Positions 1 through 6,660 are shown, counted from the first letter of the stretch. The stretch is 12,926 nt of DNA from Clostridioides sp. (GCA_031272305.1 JAISUA010000223.1:1-12926), one strand, 5' to 3'. Made by a program: numbers and translations. The notes: generated by a model not told the origin, from the letters alone.

Positions 1-1
1 A

Positions 2-571
2 ATTGCAAAGGAACTTGGACTTTTGGTATACAACAAACCGGACAGCCAAGAAATATGCTTTGTGAAGGATAATGATTATGTCAATTATGTAAAAAAACAT
101 ACAACAAAAACTATAAAACAAGGAAATTTCGTAGATAAAAATGGAAAAGTACTTGGAAAACATCAAGGAATTATAAATTATACAATTGGACAGAGAAAAG
201 GTCTTGGAATAACTTTTGGAAAGCCAATGTTTGTTGTAGAAATTAACGCAAAAAACAATACAGTTGTTCTAGGAGATAACGAAGATTTATTTACAAAAGA
301 AGTGATAGCTAAAGATGTCAACTTGATTACAATTGATAAAGTGGACAAGCCAATGAGGGTACAAGCAAAAATAAGATATTCTGCTAAACCATCAGATGCA
401 ACTTTATATGGAATAGAAGAAAAAAATTCAATTAGTAACGATGGAAATATCAATACAAATTATAAAATAAAATTGGTATTTGATGAACCTCAAAGAGCGA
501 TCACTCCAGGTCAATCAGTTGTTATTTACGATGGCGACGTAGTTGTTGGAGGAGGTATAATAACCAAATAA
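2..571 (+). CDS. mnmA: tRNA-specific 2-thiouridylase MnmA, C-terminal part (5' end outside window)
   Basis: This is the last 189 residues of MnmA, which thiolates C2 of the wobble uridine (U34) in tRNA-Lys, -Glu and -Gln using ATP and a persulfide sulfur. The frame is open from base 2, so the start lies upstream; a full protein is about 360 residues. Visible family motifs are IAKELGLLVYNKPDSQEICF, where the Cys at 56-58 matches the second catalytic cysteine of the family, then GKVLGKHQGIINYTIGQRKG (the conserved H-x-G...YTIGQRKGLG block), and a C-terminal beta-barrel region ending with DEPQRAITPGQSVVIYDG. It is a cytoplasmic housekeeping enzyme with no functional link to the fermentation genes downstream. 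I see no convincing terminator directly after its TAA; a repeat array begins about 30 bases later. The identification is firm; only the N-terminal half cannot be judged. Confidence 0.95.
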   Translation: MAKELGLLVYNKPDSQEICFVKDNDYVNYVKKHTTKTIKQGNFVDKNGKVLGKHQGIINYTIGQRKGLGITFGKPMFVVEINAKNNTVVLGDNEDLFTKEVIAKDVNLITIDKVDKPMRVQAKIRYSAKPSDATLYGIEEKNSISNDGNINTNYKIKLVFDEPQRAITPGQSVVIYDGDVVVGGGIITK

Positions 572-601
572 TAATATTGTAAACTTAATTTATACAAAAT
601 T

Positions 602-808
602 TGTAAAAAAAAACAAACATAGTAATAAAAAAACACACATAACAAATAAAAAAATAAATAGAGCAATAAAAAAACACACATAACAAATAGAAAAACGCAT
701 ATAGCAACAAAAGACACACATAACAAATAGAAAAACGCACATAGCAATAAAAAATATATAAGAAATAGAAAAATGCACATAGCAATAAAAAAAAACAAAC
801 ATAATAAG
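602..808. repeat. AT-rich tandem repeat array, about 41 bp per unit, four full copies plus partial ends
   Basis: Units start at 621 (41 bp), 662 (41 bp), 703 (40 bp) and 743 (38 bp), followed by a partial unit from 781. Each begins AGYAAYAAAA, has ACACACATAACAAATA in the middle (ATATATAAGAAATA in the fourth) and, in three of four, ends in AAAACGCAT- or AAATGCACAT-like sequence. The array is bracketed by the same A9-CAAACATA string at 604-621 and 786-803. It fills the spacer between mnmA and the GntR gene and stops about 25 bp before that gene's ribosome binding site. The period is not a multiple of three. The minus strand is open in all three frames here, giving Phe/Cys/Leu-rich peptides, but these follow from the base composition and have no ribosome binding site. 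Confidence 0.85.
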
Positions 809-847
809 TTATCTAACAAAAAAATATTATATAAGGAGCGAAAGATT

Positions 848-1495
848 TTGAAGAAGGCTAATTTAAGTGAACAAGTATACGAACATATAAAAAATATGAT
901 ATTGAATTTGGAATTAAAACCAGGTGACCATGTTCCAGAAGAAAGTGTAGCAGAATTATTAGGTTGTAGTCGCACACCAATTCGTGAAGCGTTGAGAAGA
1001 TTAGAAAGTGAAGGACTTATTTTCTTATATCCAAAACGTTTCGCTGCAGTGGCTCATTACGATGATGATGCTATAAGAAATATAGGAGAACTTCGTCTAG
1101 CTCAAGATATTCTTGCTGGACAACTAGCACTATATTATGGAAGTATGTCAGATTTTGAAGAATTACAAGAATTAGTTAAAAAGTGTGAAGAAGGAGCTCG
1201 TACTGGAAATATGTATGAGCGTATCAAACTAGATATAGAATTTCATTTAAAAATCGCAGAAATAAGTAGAAATAAAACATTAATAAAAAAACAAAGAGAA
1301 CTTTATTTGGTAATATATTTAATTCAAATATCAAAATACACAGATGTTGAACATAGTATGCAACAAATACAACATCATCAAGAAATTTTAGAAGCTCTTG
1401 TTAAACATGATGCTAAAACTCTAAAAAAACTAATTTGTGCTCATCTAAAAGAATTCTTTAATATAAGTGATACATTGATTAAAGAATTTTTATAA
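848..1495 (+). CDS. GntR family transcriptional regulator, FadR/FCD subfamily
   Basis: A 215-residue DNA-binding regulator. The N-terminal winged helix-turn-helix (residues about 4-70) shows the GntR signature: SEQVYEHIKNMIL, LKPGDHVPEESVAELLGCSR, TPIREALRRLESEGLI. The C-terminal FCD domain (about 75-210) is all-helical and carries the likely metal/ligand residues D129 and H133 (DIEFHLKIAE), H177 (HQEILEAL) and H199 (AHLKEF). I chose the TTG at 848 because AAGGAG at 833-838 lies 9 bases upstream and the protein then starts at the normal point of the family. An upstream in-frame ATG at 773 lies inside the repeat array and has no ribosome binding site. The gene is followed by its own terminator and then by the abfD promoter, so I infer that it controls abfD or the whole butyrate cluster, and perhaps itself. 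The effector is unknown; FCD regulators commonly bind carboxylic acids. Confidence 0.9.
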   Translation: MKKANLSEQVYEHIKNMILNLELKPGDHVPEESVAELLGCSRTPIREALRRLESEGLIFLYPKRFAAVAHYDDDAIRNIGELRLAQDILAGQLALYYGSMSDFEELQELVKKCEEGARTGNMYERIKLDIEFHLKIAEISRNKTLIKKQRELYLVIYLIQISKYTDVEHSMQQIQHHQEILEALVKHDAKTLKKLICAHLKEFFNISDTLIKEFL

Positions 1496-1546
1496 AAATA
1501 ATTAATATAAGTGATACATTGATTAAAAAATTTTTATAAAAAAATT
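1459..1546. repeat. 44-bp tandem duplication of the 3' end of the GntR gene
   Basis: Bases 1459-1502 and 1503-1546 match at 41 of 44 positions. The first copy contains the final codons (NISDTLIKEFL) and the TAA of the regulator; the second repeats them downstream of the stop as an untranslated echo (NISDTLIKKFL-stop). The duplication lies just before the terminator. Confidence 0.9.
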
Positions 1547-1564
1547 AAAGTTATCTATATAGAT

Positions 1565-1617
1565 ATAAAAGCTATAAATATGCTATTTAATAAATAGTTT
1601 ATAGCTTTTATTTTTTT
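1565..1617 (+). terminator. Rho-independent terminator of the GntR gene
   Basis: A long hairpin: 1565-1578 pairs perfectly with 1598-1611 (core AAAAGCTATAAA / TTTATAGCTTTT). An inner stem pairs CTATTT (1583-1588) with AAATAG (1592-1597), with a four-base bulge TATG at 1579-1582 and an AAT loop. A run of T follows (1611-1617). It ends the regulator transcript about 70 bases after the stop codon. A 14-bp perfect palindrome, TATCTATATAGATA (1552-1565), abuts it and could form a competing small hairpin. Confidence 0.85.
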
Positions 1618-1710
1618 GCTGAAAAATAAGAATTTAAAAAATACAATAAAAAACATAAATGTATATATAAGGAATAATTAACAAATAAAAATAAGAAAAA
1701 ATGGGAAAAT

Positions 1711-1764
1711 ATATTGTATACTGAAAAATTTAATTGTATAATACTATTAGAGCATAAATATAAT
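1711..1764 (+). promoter_or_regulatory. Probable abfD promoter with overlapping operator-like inverted repeat
   Basis: A sigma-A-like promoter reads TTGTAT (1714-1719), 17 bases, TATAAT (1737-1742). The -10 box lies inside a 19-bp inverted repeat, TAATTGTATAATACTATTA (1731-1749), symmetrical around A1740 with one mismatched pair. The octamer ATTGTATA occurs twice, at 1713-1720 and 1733-1740, exactly 20 bp apart (about two helical turns), covering both -35 and -10. A second possible -10, TATAAT at 1759-1764, has a poorer -35 partner. The GTAT-N-ATAC core has the short odd-centred symmetry common for GntR/FCD operators, so the regulator gene just upstream is the obvious candidate ligand. The promoter is seen; the binding partner is inferred. 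Confidence 0.55.
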
Positions 1765-1817
1765 TCAGCATAGATAAAATAAATAAAAAATATACTATAA
1801 AGAAAGGGATGGAAATT

Positions 1818-3272
1818 ATGGCTTTAATGACAGGAGAGCAATATGTAGAAAGTTTACGCAAACTAAAATTAAATATTTATATGTTAGGAGAAAAGATTGA
1901 TAATCCAATTGACAATCCTATACTTCGTCCTTCGCTTAATTCAGTGAAGATGACTTATGATTTAGCACAAGTTCCAGAATATGAAGATTTGATGACAGCA
2001 ACATCTAAGTTGACAGGAAATAAAATCAATAGATTTTTAAATCTTCATCAAAGCACAGATGATTTAGTAAAAAAAGTTAAAATGCAAAGACTACTAGGGC
2101 AAAAGACAGCAGCATGTTTCCAAAGATGCGTTGGTATGGATGCAATCAATGCGGTTTATAGTACTACTTATGAAACAGATCAAAAATGTGGTACAAATTA
2201 TCACGAAAATTTCAAGAAATTTGTGGAGTATGCTGAGGAAAACGATTTAACAATTGATGGAGCTATGACAGATCCAAAAGGTGATAGAGGTCTATCTCCA
2301 AGTAAACAAGCAGATCCAGACCTATACTTAAGGGTAGTAGAAAGAAGAGAAGATGGTGTTGTTGTAAGAGGTGCAAAAGCTCATCAAACTGGTATATGTA
2401 ATTCTCACGAAGTATTAGTCTTACCAACAGTTTCAATGAAACCAGAAGACAAAGACTATGCAATAGCATTTTCAGTTCCAACAGATACAGAAGGTATAAC
2501 AATGATAATAGGAAGACAATCTTGTGATACTAGAAAACTTGAAAAAGATGCGGATCTAGATGTTGGAAATAAAGTATTTGGTGGAGTAGAAGCACTAGTA
2601 GTTTTTGACAATGTATTTGTACCAAATGATAGAATTTTCTTAAATGGAGAAACTGAATTTGCTGGAATGGTAGTAGAAAGATTTGCAGGATATCATAGAC
2701 AAAGCTATGGTGGATGTAAAGTAGGTGTAGGTGATGTTCTAATTGGAGCTGCTGCACTTGCTGCTGAATATAACGGAGCTGCAAAAGCATCACATATAAA
2801 AGATAAATTAATCGAAATGATGCATTTAAATGAAACTTTATATTCTTGTGGTATCGCATGTTCAGCTGAAGGTCAAAAGACAGAAGCAGGAAACTATCAA
2901 ATAGACTTGTTATTAGCCAATGTTTGTAAACAAAACATAACTAGATTCCCATATGAAATAACAAGATTAGCAGAAGATATAGCAGGTGGACTTATGGTTA
3001 CAATGCCATCTGAACAAGATTTCAAAAATCCTGCAACTAAAGATATGTTAGAAAAATATCTTAAGGGAGTAGACAGTGTACCTACAATGGACAGAATGAA
3101 AATTTTAAGATTAATAGAAAATCTATGTCTAGGTACAGCAGCAGTAGGATATAGAACTGAATCAATGCATGGTGCGGGTTCTCCTCAAGCTCAAAGAATA
3201 ATGATATCAAGACAAGGTAACTTGGCTCACAAGAAAGAATTAGCAAAAGATATAGCTAGAATAGATAAATAA
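1818..3272 (+). CDS. abfD: 4-hydroxybutyryl-CoA dehydratase / vinylacetyl-CoA delta-isomerase
   Basis: A 484-residue cytoplasmic [4Fe-4S]/FAD enzyme that dehydrates 4-hydroxybutyryl-CoA to crotonyl-CoA by a radical mechanism and can isomerise vinylacetyl-CoA. It closely resembles Clostridium aminobutyricum AbfD: LHQSTDDL, KKVKMQRLLGQKTAACFQRC, VDGAMTDPKGDRG-like, RGAKAHQTG, ERFAGYHRQSYGGCKVGVGD and TESMHGAGSPQAQRIM are all present. The four cluster ligands are intact at C100, C104, H293 and C300, each one higher than the numbering I recall for the C. aminobutyricum enzyme. The fold is that of an acyl-CoA dehydrogenase. I chose ATG 1818 (MALMTGEQ) because the GGG of the ribosome binding site abuts the upstream ATG at 1809, leaving no spacing. 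A stretch near residues 395-410 is shorter than in the C. aminobutyricum protein as I remember it. It is the first step of a route completed by the downstream bcd-etfBA genes. Confidence 0.95.
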   Translation: MALMTGEQYVESLRKLKLNIYMLGEKIDNPIDNPILRPSLNSVKMTYDLAQVPEYEDLMTATSKLTGNKINRFLNLHQSTDDLVKKVKMQRLLGQKTAACFQRCVGMDAINAVYSTTYETDQKCGTNYHENFKKFVEYAEENDLTIDGAMTDPKGDRGLSPSKQADPDLYLRVVERREDGVVVRGAKAHQTGICNSHEVLVLPTVSMKPEDKDYAIAFSVPTDTEGITMIIGRQSCDTRKLEKDADLDVGNKVFGGVEALVVFDNVFVPNDRIFLNGETEFAGMVVERFAGYHRQSYGGCKVGVGDVLIGAAALAAEYNGAAKASHIKDKLIEMMHLNETLYSCGIACSAEGQKTEAGNYQIDLLLANVCKQNITRFPYEITRLAEDIAGGLMVTMPSEQDFKNPATKDMLEKYLKGVDSVPTMDRMKILRLIENLCLGTAAVGYRTESMHGAGSPQAQRIMISRQGNLAHKKELAKDIARIDK

Positions 3273-3294
3273 TATATAAACGAAAAATTATATT

Positions 3295-3389
3295 AGAAGT
3301 GCATATGATAGAAAATATATATATTTTCGGATTTCGAAATAAGTATTGAAGTTCGATAACGAAAATCAAATATTTTCTATCTCACTTCT
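3295..3389 (+). other. Long imperfect stem-loop between abfD and bcd (candidate structured RNA element)
   Basis: The outer arm AGAAGTG (3295-3301) pairs with CACTTCT (3383-3389). GATAGAAAATAT (3307-3318) pairs perfectly with ATATTTTCTATC (3370-3381), and TTTTCG (3324-3329) with CGAAAA (3360-3365). A small inner stem TCGAA (3334-3338) / TTCGA (3352-3356) caps it. The left arm also contains an 18-bp perfect palindrome (3311-3328) that can fold on itself and would then exclude the long stem. No long T-run follows (only CTTCTTTT), so a simple terminator is not the best reading. It may be a processing, attenuation or 3'-stabilising structure that sets bcd against abfD expression. No known riboswitch class is recognised. 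Confidence 0.6.
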
Positions 3390-3567
3390 TTTAAGACTTT
3401 CTACTATTGTAAATAGAACTCTGCGACTTAAGTAGTGGTAGGTTTAGTAAGAAGCAATAAACTCAAGGGGACTTAAAAAATCATAGATTAAACGAGATGG
3501 AACATTAGATTTAAATATATGAAATTTAAAGACAGGTAAAAAATGAAATTTAAAAAGGAGGGCAATC
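3390..3567 (+). other. bcd leader: no gene; short direct repeat and strong ribosome binding site
   Basis: No coding region is supportable here. ATGAAATTTAAA occurs twice, at 3519-3530 and 3543-3554, 24 bp apart, the second running directly into the bcd ribosome binding site AAGGAGG (3555-3561). The stretch 3427-3510 (GTGGTAGGTTTAGTAAGAAG, then AAACTCAAGGGGACTT) looks like the kind of sequence found near the right end of IS200/IS605-type elements, but nothing intact is visible. I could not identify a convincing promoter, so bcd may be read from the abfD promoter. Confidence 0.4.
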
Positions 3568-4707
3568 ATGAATTTTACATTATCAAATGAACAAAAACTA
3601 GTAAAACAAATGGTTAAAGAATTCGCAGAAAATGAAGTTAAACCATTGGCAGCTGAGATTGATGAAACAGAAAGATTTCCTATGGAAACAGTAAAGAAAA
3701 TGGCCAAATATGGAATGATGGGTATACCTTTTAAAAAAGAATACGGAGGAGCTGGAGGAGACACTCTTTCTTATATATTAGCAGTTGAAGAATTATCAAA
3801 AGTTTGTGCGAGTACTGGTGTTATTCTTTCTGCTCATACTTCACTTTGTGCGTCAGTAATAGACAAGTATGGAACAGAAGAACATAAACAAAAATATTTA
3901 GTGCCTTTAGCAAAGGGAGAAAAAATAGGAGCTTTTGGACTTACAGAACCAAATGCAGGAACAGATGCAGCTGGACAACAAACTACAGCAGTTCTTGATG
4001 GCGATAACTATATCCTAAATGGACAAAAGATATTCATCACAAATGGTGGAGTAGCAGATGTTTTCATAGTATTCGCTATGACAGATAGAAGCAAAGGAAC
4101 AAGAGGAATATCAGCATTTATAGTTGAAAAAGGTTTCAAAGGATTTTCAATAGGAAAATTGGAAGATAAAATGGGTATCAGAGCATCTTCAACTACTGAA
4201 CTTATATTTGAAGATTGTGTAGTGCCAAAAGAAAACCTATTAAATAAAGAAGGAAAAGGTTTTAGCGTTGCTATGAATACTCTTGACGGAGGAAGAATAG
4301 GTATAGCAGCTCAAGCACTTGGAATAGCAGAAGGTGCTTTGGATGAAGCAGTTGCTTACATGAAAGGAAGAAAACAATTCGGTAAAACACTAGATAAATT
4401 CCAAGGATTATCTTGGATGGTAGCTGAATTGGATGTAAAAATAGAAGCAGCAAGATATTTAGTATACAAAGCAGCTTTCAATAAAGATGCAGGACTTCCT
4501 TACACAGTAGATGCAGCAAGAGCTAAATTGTTTGCAGCAGAAGTTGCTATGGAAGTAACAACTAAAGCAGTTCAATTATTTGGTGGATATGGTTATACAA
4601 AAGAATATCCAATTGAAAGAATGATGAGAGATGCTAAGATAACTGAAATATATGAAGGAACTTCACAAGTTCAAAAGATGGTTATCTCAGCAAGTAAATT
4701 TAAATAA
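3568..4707 (+). CDS. bcd: Butyryl-CoA dehydrogenase (short-chain acyl-CoA dehydrogenase)
   Basis: A 379-residue FAD flavoprotein, exactly the usual length of clostridial Bcd, which reduces crotonyl-CoA to butyryl-CoA with electrons from EtfAB. Motifs in order: N-terminal helical domain (FAENEVKPLAAEIDETERFP, KEYGGAGGDTLSY), FAD/substrate motif FGLTEPNAGTD, middle beta domain (IFITNGG, GIRASSTTEL), C-terminal helical domain (DGGRIGIAAQALGIAEGA, RKQFGK, VQLFGGYGYTKEYP). The catalytic base is expected to be E363 in IYEGTS. ATG 3568 has AAGGAGG six bases upstream. It is followed by etfB after 24 bases, the order found in clostridial bcd complexes, but crt, hbd and thl are absent; instead abfD supplies the crotonyl-CoA. 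In related clostridia this complex couples the reaction to ferredoxin reduction; coupling here is inferred from homology. Confidence 0.95.
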   Translation: MNFTLSNEQKLVKQMVKEFAENEVKPLAAEIDETERFPMETVKKMAKYGMMGIPFKKEYGGAGGDTLSYILAVEELSKVCASTGVILSAHTSLCASVIDKYGTEEHKQKYLVPLAKGEKIGAFGLTEPNAGTDAAGQQTTAVLDGDNYILNGQKIFITNGGVADVFIVFAMTDRSKGTRGISAFIVEKGFKGFSIGKLEDKMGIRASSTTELIFEDCVVPKENLLNKEGKGFSVAMNTLDGGRIGIAAQALGIAEGALDEAVAYMKGRKQFGKTLDKFQGLSWMVAELDVKIEAARYLVYKAAFNKDAGLPYTVDAARAKLFAAEVAMEVTTKAVQLFGGYGYTKEYPIERMMRDAKITEIYEGTSQVQKMVISASKFK

Positions 4708-4731
4708 AAACAGAAAAGGAGGACAATATTG

Positions 4732-5511
4732 ATGAATATAGTAGTTTGTTTAAAACAAGTTCCAGATACAACAGAAGTAAAAATAGATCCTAAAACAGGA
4801 ACACTTATAAGAGAAGGAGTTCCATCAATAATAAATCCAGATGATAAAAATGCTTTAGAAGAAGCACTTGCATTGAAAGAAGAAGTGGGAGCTAAAGTGA
4901 CTGTTATAAGTATGGGACCAGCACAAGCACAAGCAGCTTTGACAGAGGCTGTAGCTATGGGTGCTGATGAAGCTATCCTTATATCAGATAGAGCTTTTGC
5001 AGGAGCTGACACACTAGCGACATCACAAGCATTAGCAGGAACGCTTAGAAAATTAGATTATGATATAGTATTTGCAGGAAGACAAGCAATAGATGGAGAT
5101 ACAGCACAAGTTGGACCAGAGATAGCTGAACATTTGGATATTCCTCAAATTACCTATGTAGAAAAAGTTGATGTTGATGGTGATTATTTAAAAGTACAAA
5201 GAGCATGGGAAGATGGATACGAAGTGATAAAAGTAAAAACTCCAGTTCTTCTAACAGCTATAAAAGAATTAAACGAACCAAGATATATGCATATGGCAAA
5301 CATATTTGATATTGATAGTAAAGAAATAAAAGTATGGAGTGTAGACGATATAGATGTCGATAGATCTCTTCTTGGACTTAAAGGTTCACCTACAAAAGTT
5401 AAAAAATCTTCAACAAAAGAGGCCAAAGGTCAAGGTGAATTAATAAATTTACCAGAAAAAGAAGCAGTAGCGTATGCAGTTTCCAAATTGAAAGAAAAAC
5501 ACTATATCTAG
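4732..5511 (+). CDS. etfB: Electron transfer flavoprotein, beta subunit
   Basis: A 259-residue EtfB that pairs with EtfA to pass electrons from NADH to Bcd. It begins MNIVVCLKQVPDT and holds the family's nucleotide/flavin-binding segment AGRQAIDGDTAQVGPEIAEH at about residues 115-134. A conserved tail reads LKGSPTKVKKSSTKE near residue 225, then KLKEKHYI at the C-terminus. Its close similarity to clostridial Bcd-associated EtfB suggests the electron-bifurcating type. The start could be TTG 4729 or ATG 4732; I chose ATG because it gives the family N-terminus and a 9-base spacing from AAGGAGG (4716-4722). Its TAG stop overlaps the ribosome binding site of etfA (TAGGAGG, 5509-5515), so the two subunits are translationally close and presumably made in equal amounts. 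Confidence 0.95.
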   Translation: MNIVVCLKQVPDTTEVKIDPKTGTLIREGVPSIINPDDKNALEEALALKEEVGAKVTVISMGPAQAQAALTEAVAMGADEAILISDRAFAGADTLATSQALAGTLRKLDYDIVFAGRQAIDGDTAQVGPEIAEHLDIPQITYVEKVDVDGDYLKVQRAWEDGYEVIKVKTPVLLTAIKELNEPRYMHMANIFDIDSKEIKVWSVDDIDVDRSLLGLKGSPTKVKKSSTKEAKGQGELINLPEKEAVAYAVSKLKEKHYI

Positions 5512-5523
5512 GAGGTAATAGGA

Positions 5524-6528
5524 ATGAATATAGCAGAATACAAAGGCGTATGGGTATTTGCTGAACAAAAAGAAGGTAAACTTCAAAAAGTATCTTTAGA
5601 ATTATTAGGAAAAGGTAGAGAGTTAGCAGATAAATTAGGTAGTGAATTATCAGCAATATTACTTGGAAGTGATATAGATGATATAGCAAATGAATTAGTA
5701 GCTTACGGTGCAGATAAAGTAATATATGCAGATAGTCCACTTTTGAAAAATTTTAATACAGATGGATACACAAAAATTATTTGTGAATTAGCAACAGAAG
5801 AAAAACCAGAAGCTATACTTGTTGGAGCATCATATATGGGAAGAGATTTAGCCCCAAGAATAGCAGCAAGACTTTCAACAGGTCTTACAGCTGATTGTAC
5901 AGCTCTTGATGTAGATGAAGAAACAAAACATCTTCAAATGACAAGACCAGCTTTTGGTGGAAATCTAATGGCAACAATAGAATGTGCAAATCATAGACCT
6001 CAAATGACTACAGTAAGACCAGGAGTATTTGAAAAATTAGCAAAAGATAACACAAGAACAGGTAAAATTAAAAAATTTACTCCAGAAATAGCTGAAACAG
6101 ATATAAGAACTCAAACTCTAGAAATAGTAAAAGCACTTAAAGAAGTAACTGACATAAGTGAAGCGAAAATCATTGTTTCAGGTGGTAGAGGATTAGGAAG
6201 TAAAGAAGGATTCGATGTATTAAGAAATCTTGCAGATACACTAGGTGGAGTTATAGCTGGTTCAAGAGCAGCTATTGACAACGGATGGTTAGAAAAAGAG
6301 TACCAAGTTGGACAAACTGGAAAAACAGTTAGACCAAATGTATATATAGCTTGTGGAATATCAGGAGCAATACAACATTTAGCAGGTATGCAGGATAGTG
6401 ATTATATAATCGCTATAAATAAAGATCAAGATGCTCCTATAATGAAAGTAGCAGACCTTGCAATAGTTGGAGATTACAAAAAAATCGTACCAGAGTTAGC
6501 AACTCAAATAAAAGAACTTCAAAACTAG
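5524..6528 (+). CDS. etfA: Electron transfer flavoprotein, alpha subunit
   Basis: A 334-residue EtfA, partner of the EtfB encoded 12 bases upstream. The N-terminal domain (about 1-190) has the adenine-nucleotide alpha-hydrolase-like fold (GADKVIYADSP, VGASYMGRDLAPRIAARL). The C-terminal FAD domain carries SGGRGLGSKEGF (from S219), GSRAAIDNGW (from G246), QVGQTGKTVRPNVYIACGIS (from Q261, running into GAIQHLAGM) and IAINKDQDAPIM, all standard for FAD binding. No extra N-terminal ferredoxin-like domain is present, unlike some clostridial EtfA proteins that carry an iron-sulfur extension. ATG 5524 lies 8 bases after GGAGG. It is the last gene of the bcd-etfBA operon; I see no classical T-tailed terminator immediately after it, only the repeats and stem-loop described separately. 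Confidence 0.95.
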   Translation: MNIAEYKGVWVFAEQKEGKLQKVSLELLGKGRELADKLGSELSAILLGSDIDDIANELVAYGADKVIYADSPLLKNFNTDGYTKIICELATEEKPEAILVGASYMGRDLAPRIAARLSTGLTADCTALDVDEETKHLQMTRPAFGGNLMATIECANHRPQMTTVRPGVFEKLAKDNTRTGKIKKFTPEIAETDIRTQTLEIVKALKEVTDISEAKIIVSGGRGLGSKEGFDVLRNLADTLGGVIAGSRAAIDNGWLEKEYQVGQTGKTVRPNVYIACGISGAIQHLAGMQDSDYIIAINKDQDAPIMKVADLAIVGDYKKIVPELATQIKELQN

Positions 6529-6539
6529 GGGAATTACTC

Positions 6540-6578
6540 TTAGATAATTTTGTACAACTTTTAGATAATCTTGTACAA
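6540..6578. promoter_or_regulatory. Two 18-bp direct repeats with TTGTACAA palindromes, 21 bp apart (operator-like)
   Basis: TTAGATAATYTTGTACAA occurs at 6540-6557 and 6561-6578, differing at one base. Each ends in the perfect 8-bp palindrome TTGTACAA, and the copies are 21 bp apart, so they present the same face of the helix. They begin 12 bases after the etfA stop. This arrangement suits cooperative binding of two protein dimers, but no promoter consensus sits on them, so the role is uncertain. Confidence 0.4.
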
Positions 6579-6602
6579 ATAAAAAAGAAAATTTTTAGGC
6601 TT

Positions 6603-6660
6603 TGAACAAAGTAGGGAGGTCATTTAAGAAAATAGTATATTTTCTATCTTATTTTGTTCA
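6603..6660 (+). other. Nested stem-loop in the etfA-aminotransferase spacer
   Basis: The outer stem TGAACAAA (6603-6610) pairs with TTTGTTCA (6653-6660). The inner hairpin AGAAAATA (6627-6634) pairs with TATTTTCT (6638-6645) around a three-base loop. GGGAGG at 6614-6619 looks like a ribosome binding site but has no usable start codon after it. The right side (6635-6669) aligns without gaps to 3368-3402 in the abfD-bcd spacer, with 24 of 35 identities, so the two structures may be related. No T-run follows, so terminator function is not supported. Confidence 0.45.

Noticed and set aside
577..598. TTGTA...TACAA inverted repeat after mnmA as a terminator
   Set aside because: Only five base pairs and followed by an A-rich, not T-rich, tract.
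602..808. CRISPR-like array
   Set aside because: The whole unit repeats without unique spacers, so it is a plain tandem repeat; no cas genes are present.
773..847. Upstream in-frame ATG extending the GntR protein by 25 residues
   Set aside because: It lies in the repeat array without a ribosome binding site; TTG 848 has AAGGAG at the right distance and gives the family N-terminus.
526..975. Open minus-strand frame of 149 codons with a Phe/Cys/Leu/Tyr-rich, membrane-like translation
   Set aside because: It overlaps the end of mnmA and the start of the GntR gene, arises from the repeat array read in reverse, all three minus frames are open there, and no ribosome binding site precedes it.
1809..1817. 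ATG 1809 as the abfD start
   Set aside because: The GGG of the ribosome binding site directly abuts it, leaving no spacing; ATG 1818 gives proper spacing and the expected N-terminus.
3543..3590. 15-codon open frame overlapping the bcd start (a possible leader peptide)
   Set aside because: It has only a weak AGG upstream, its sequence is the bcd ribosome binding site itself, and no regulatory codon run is seen.
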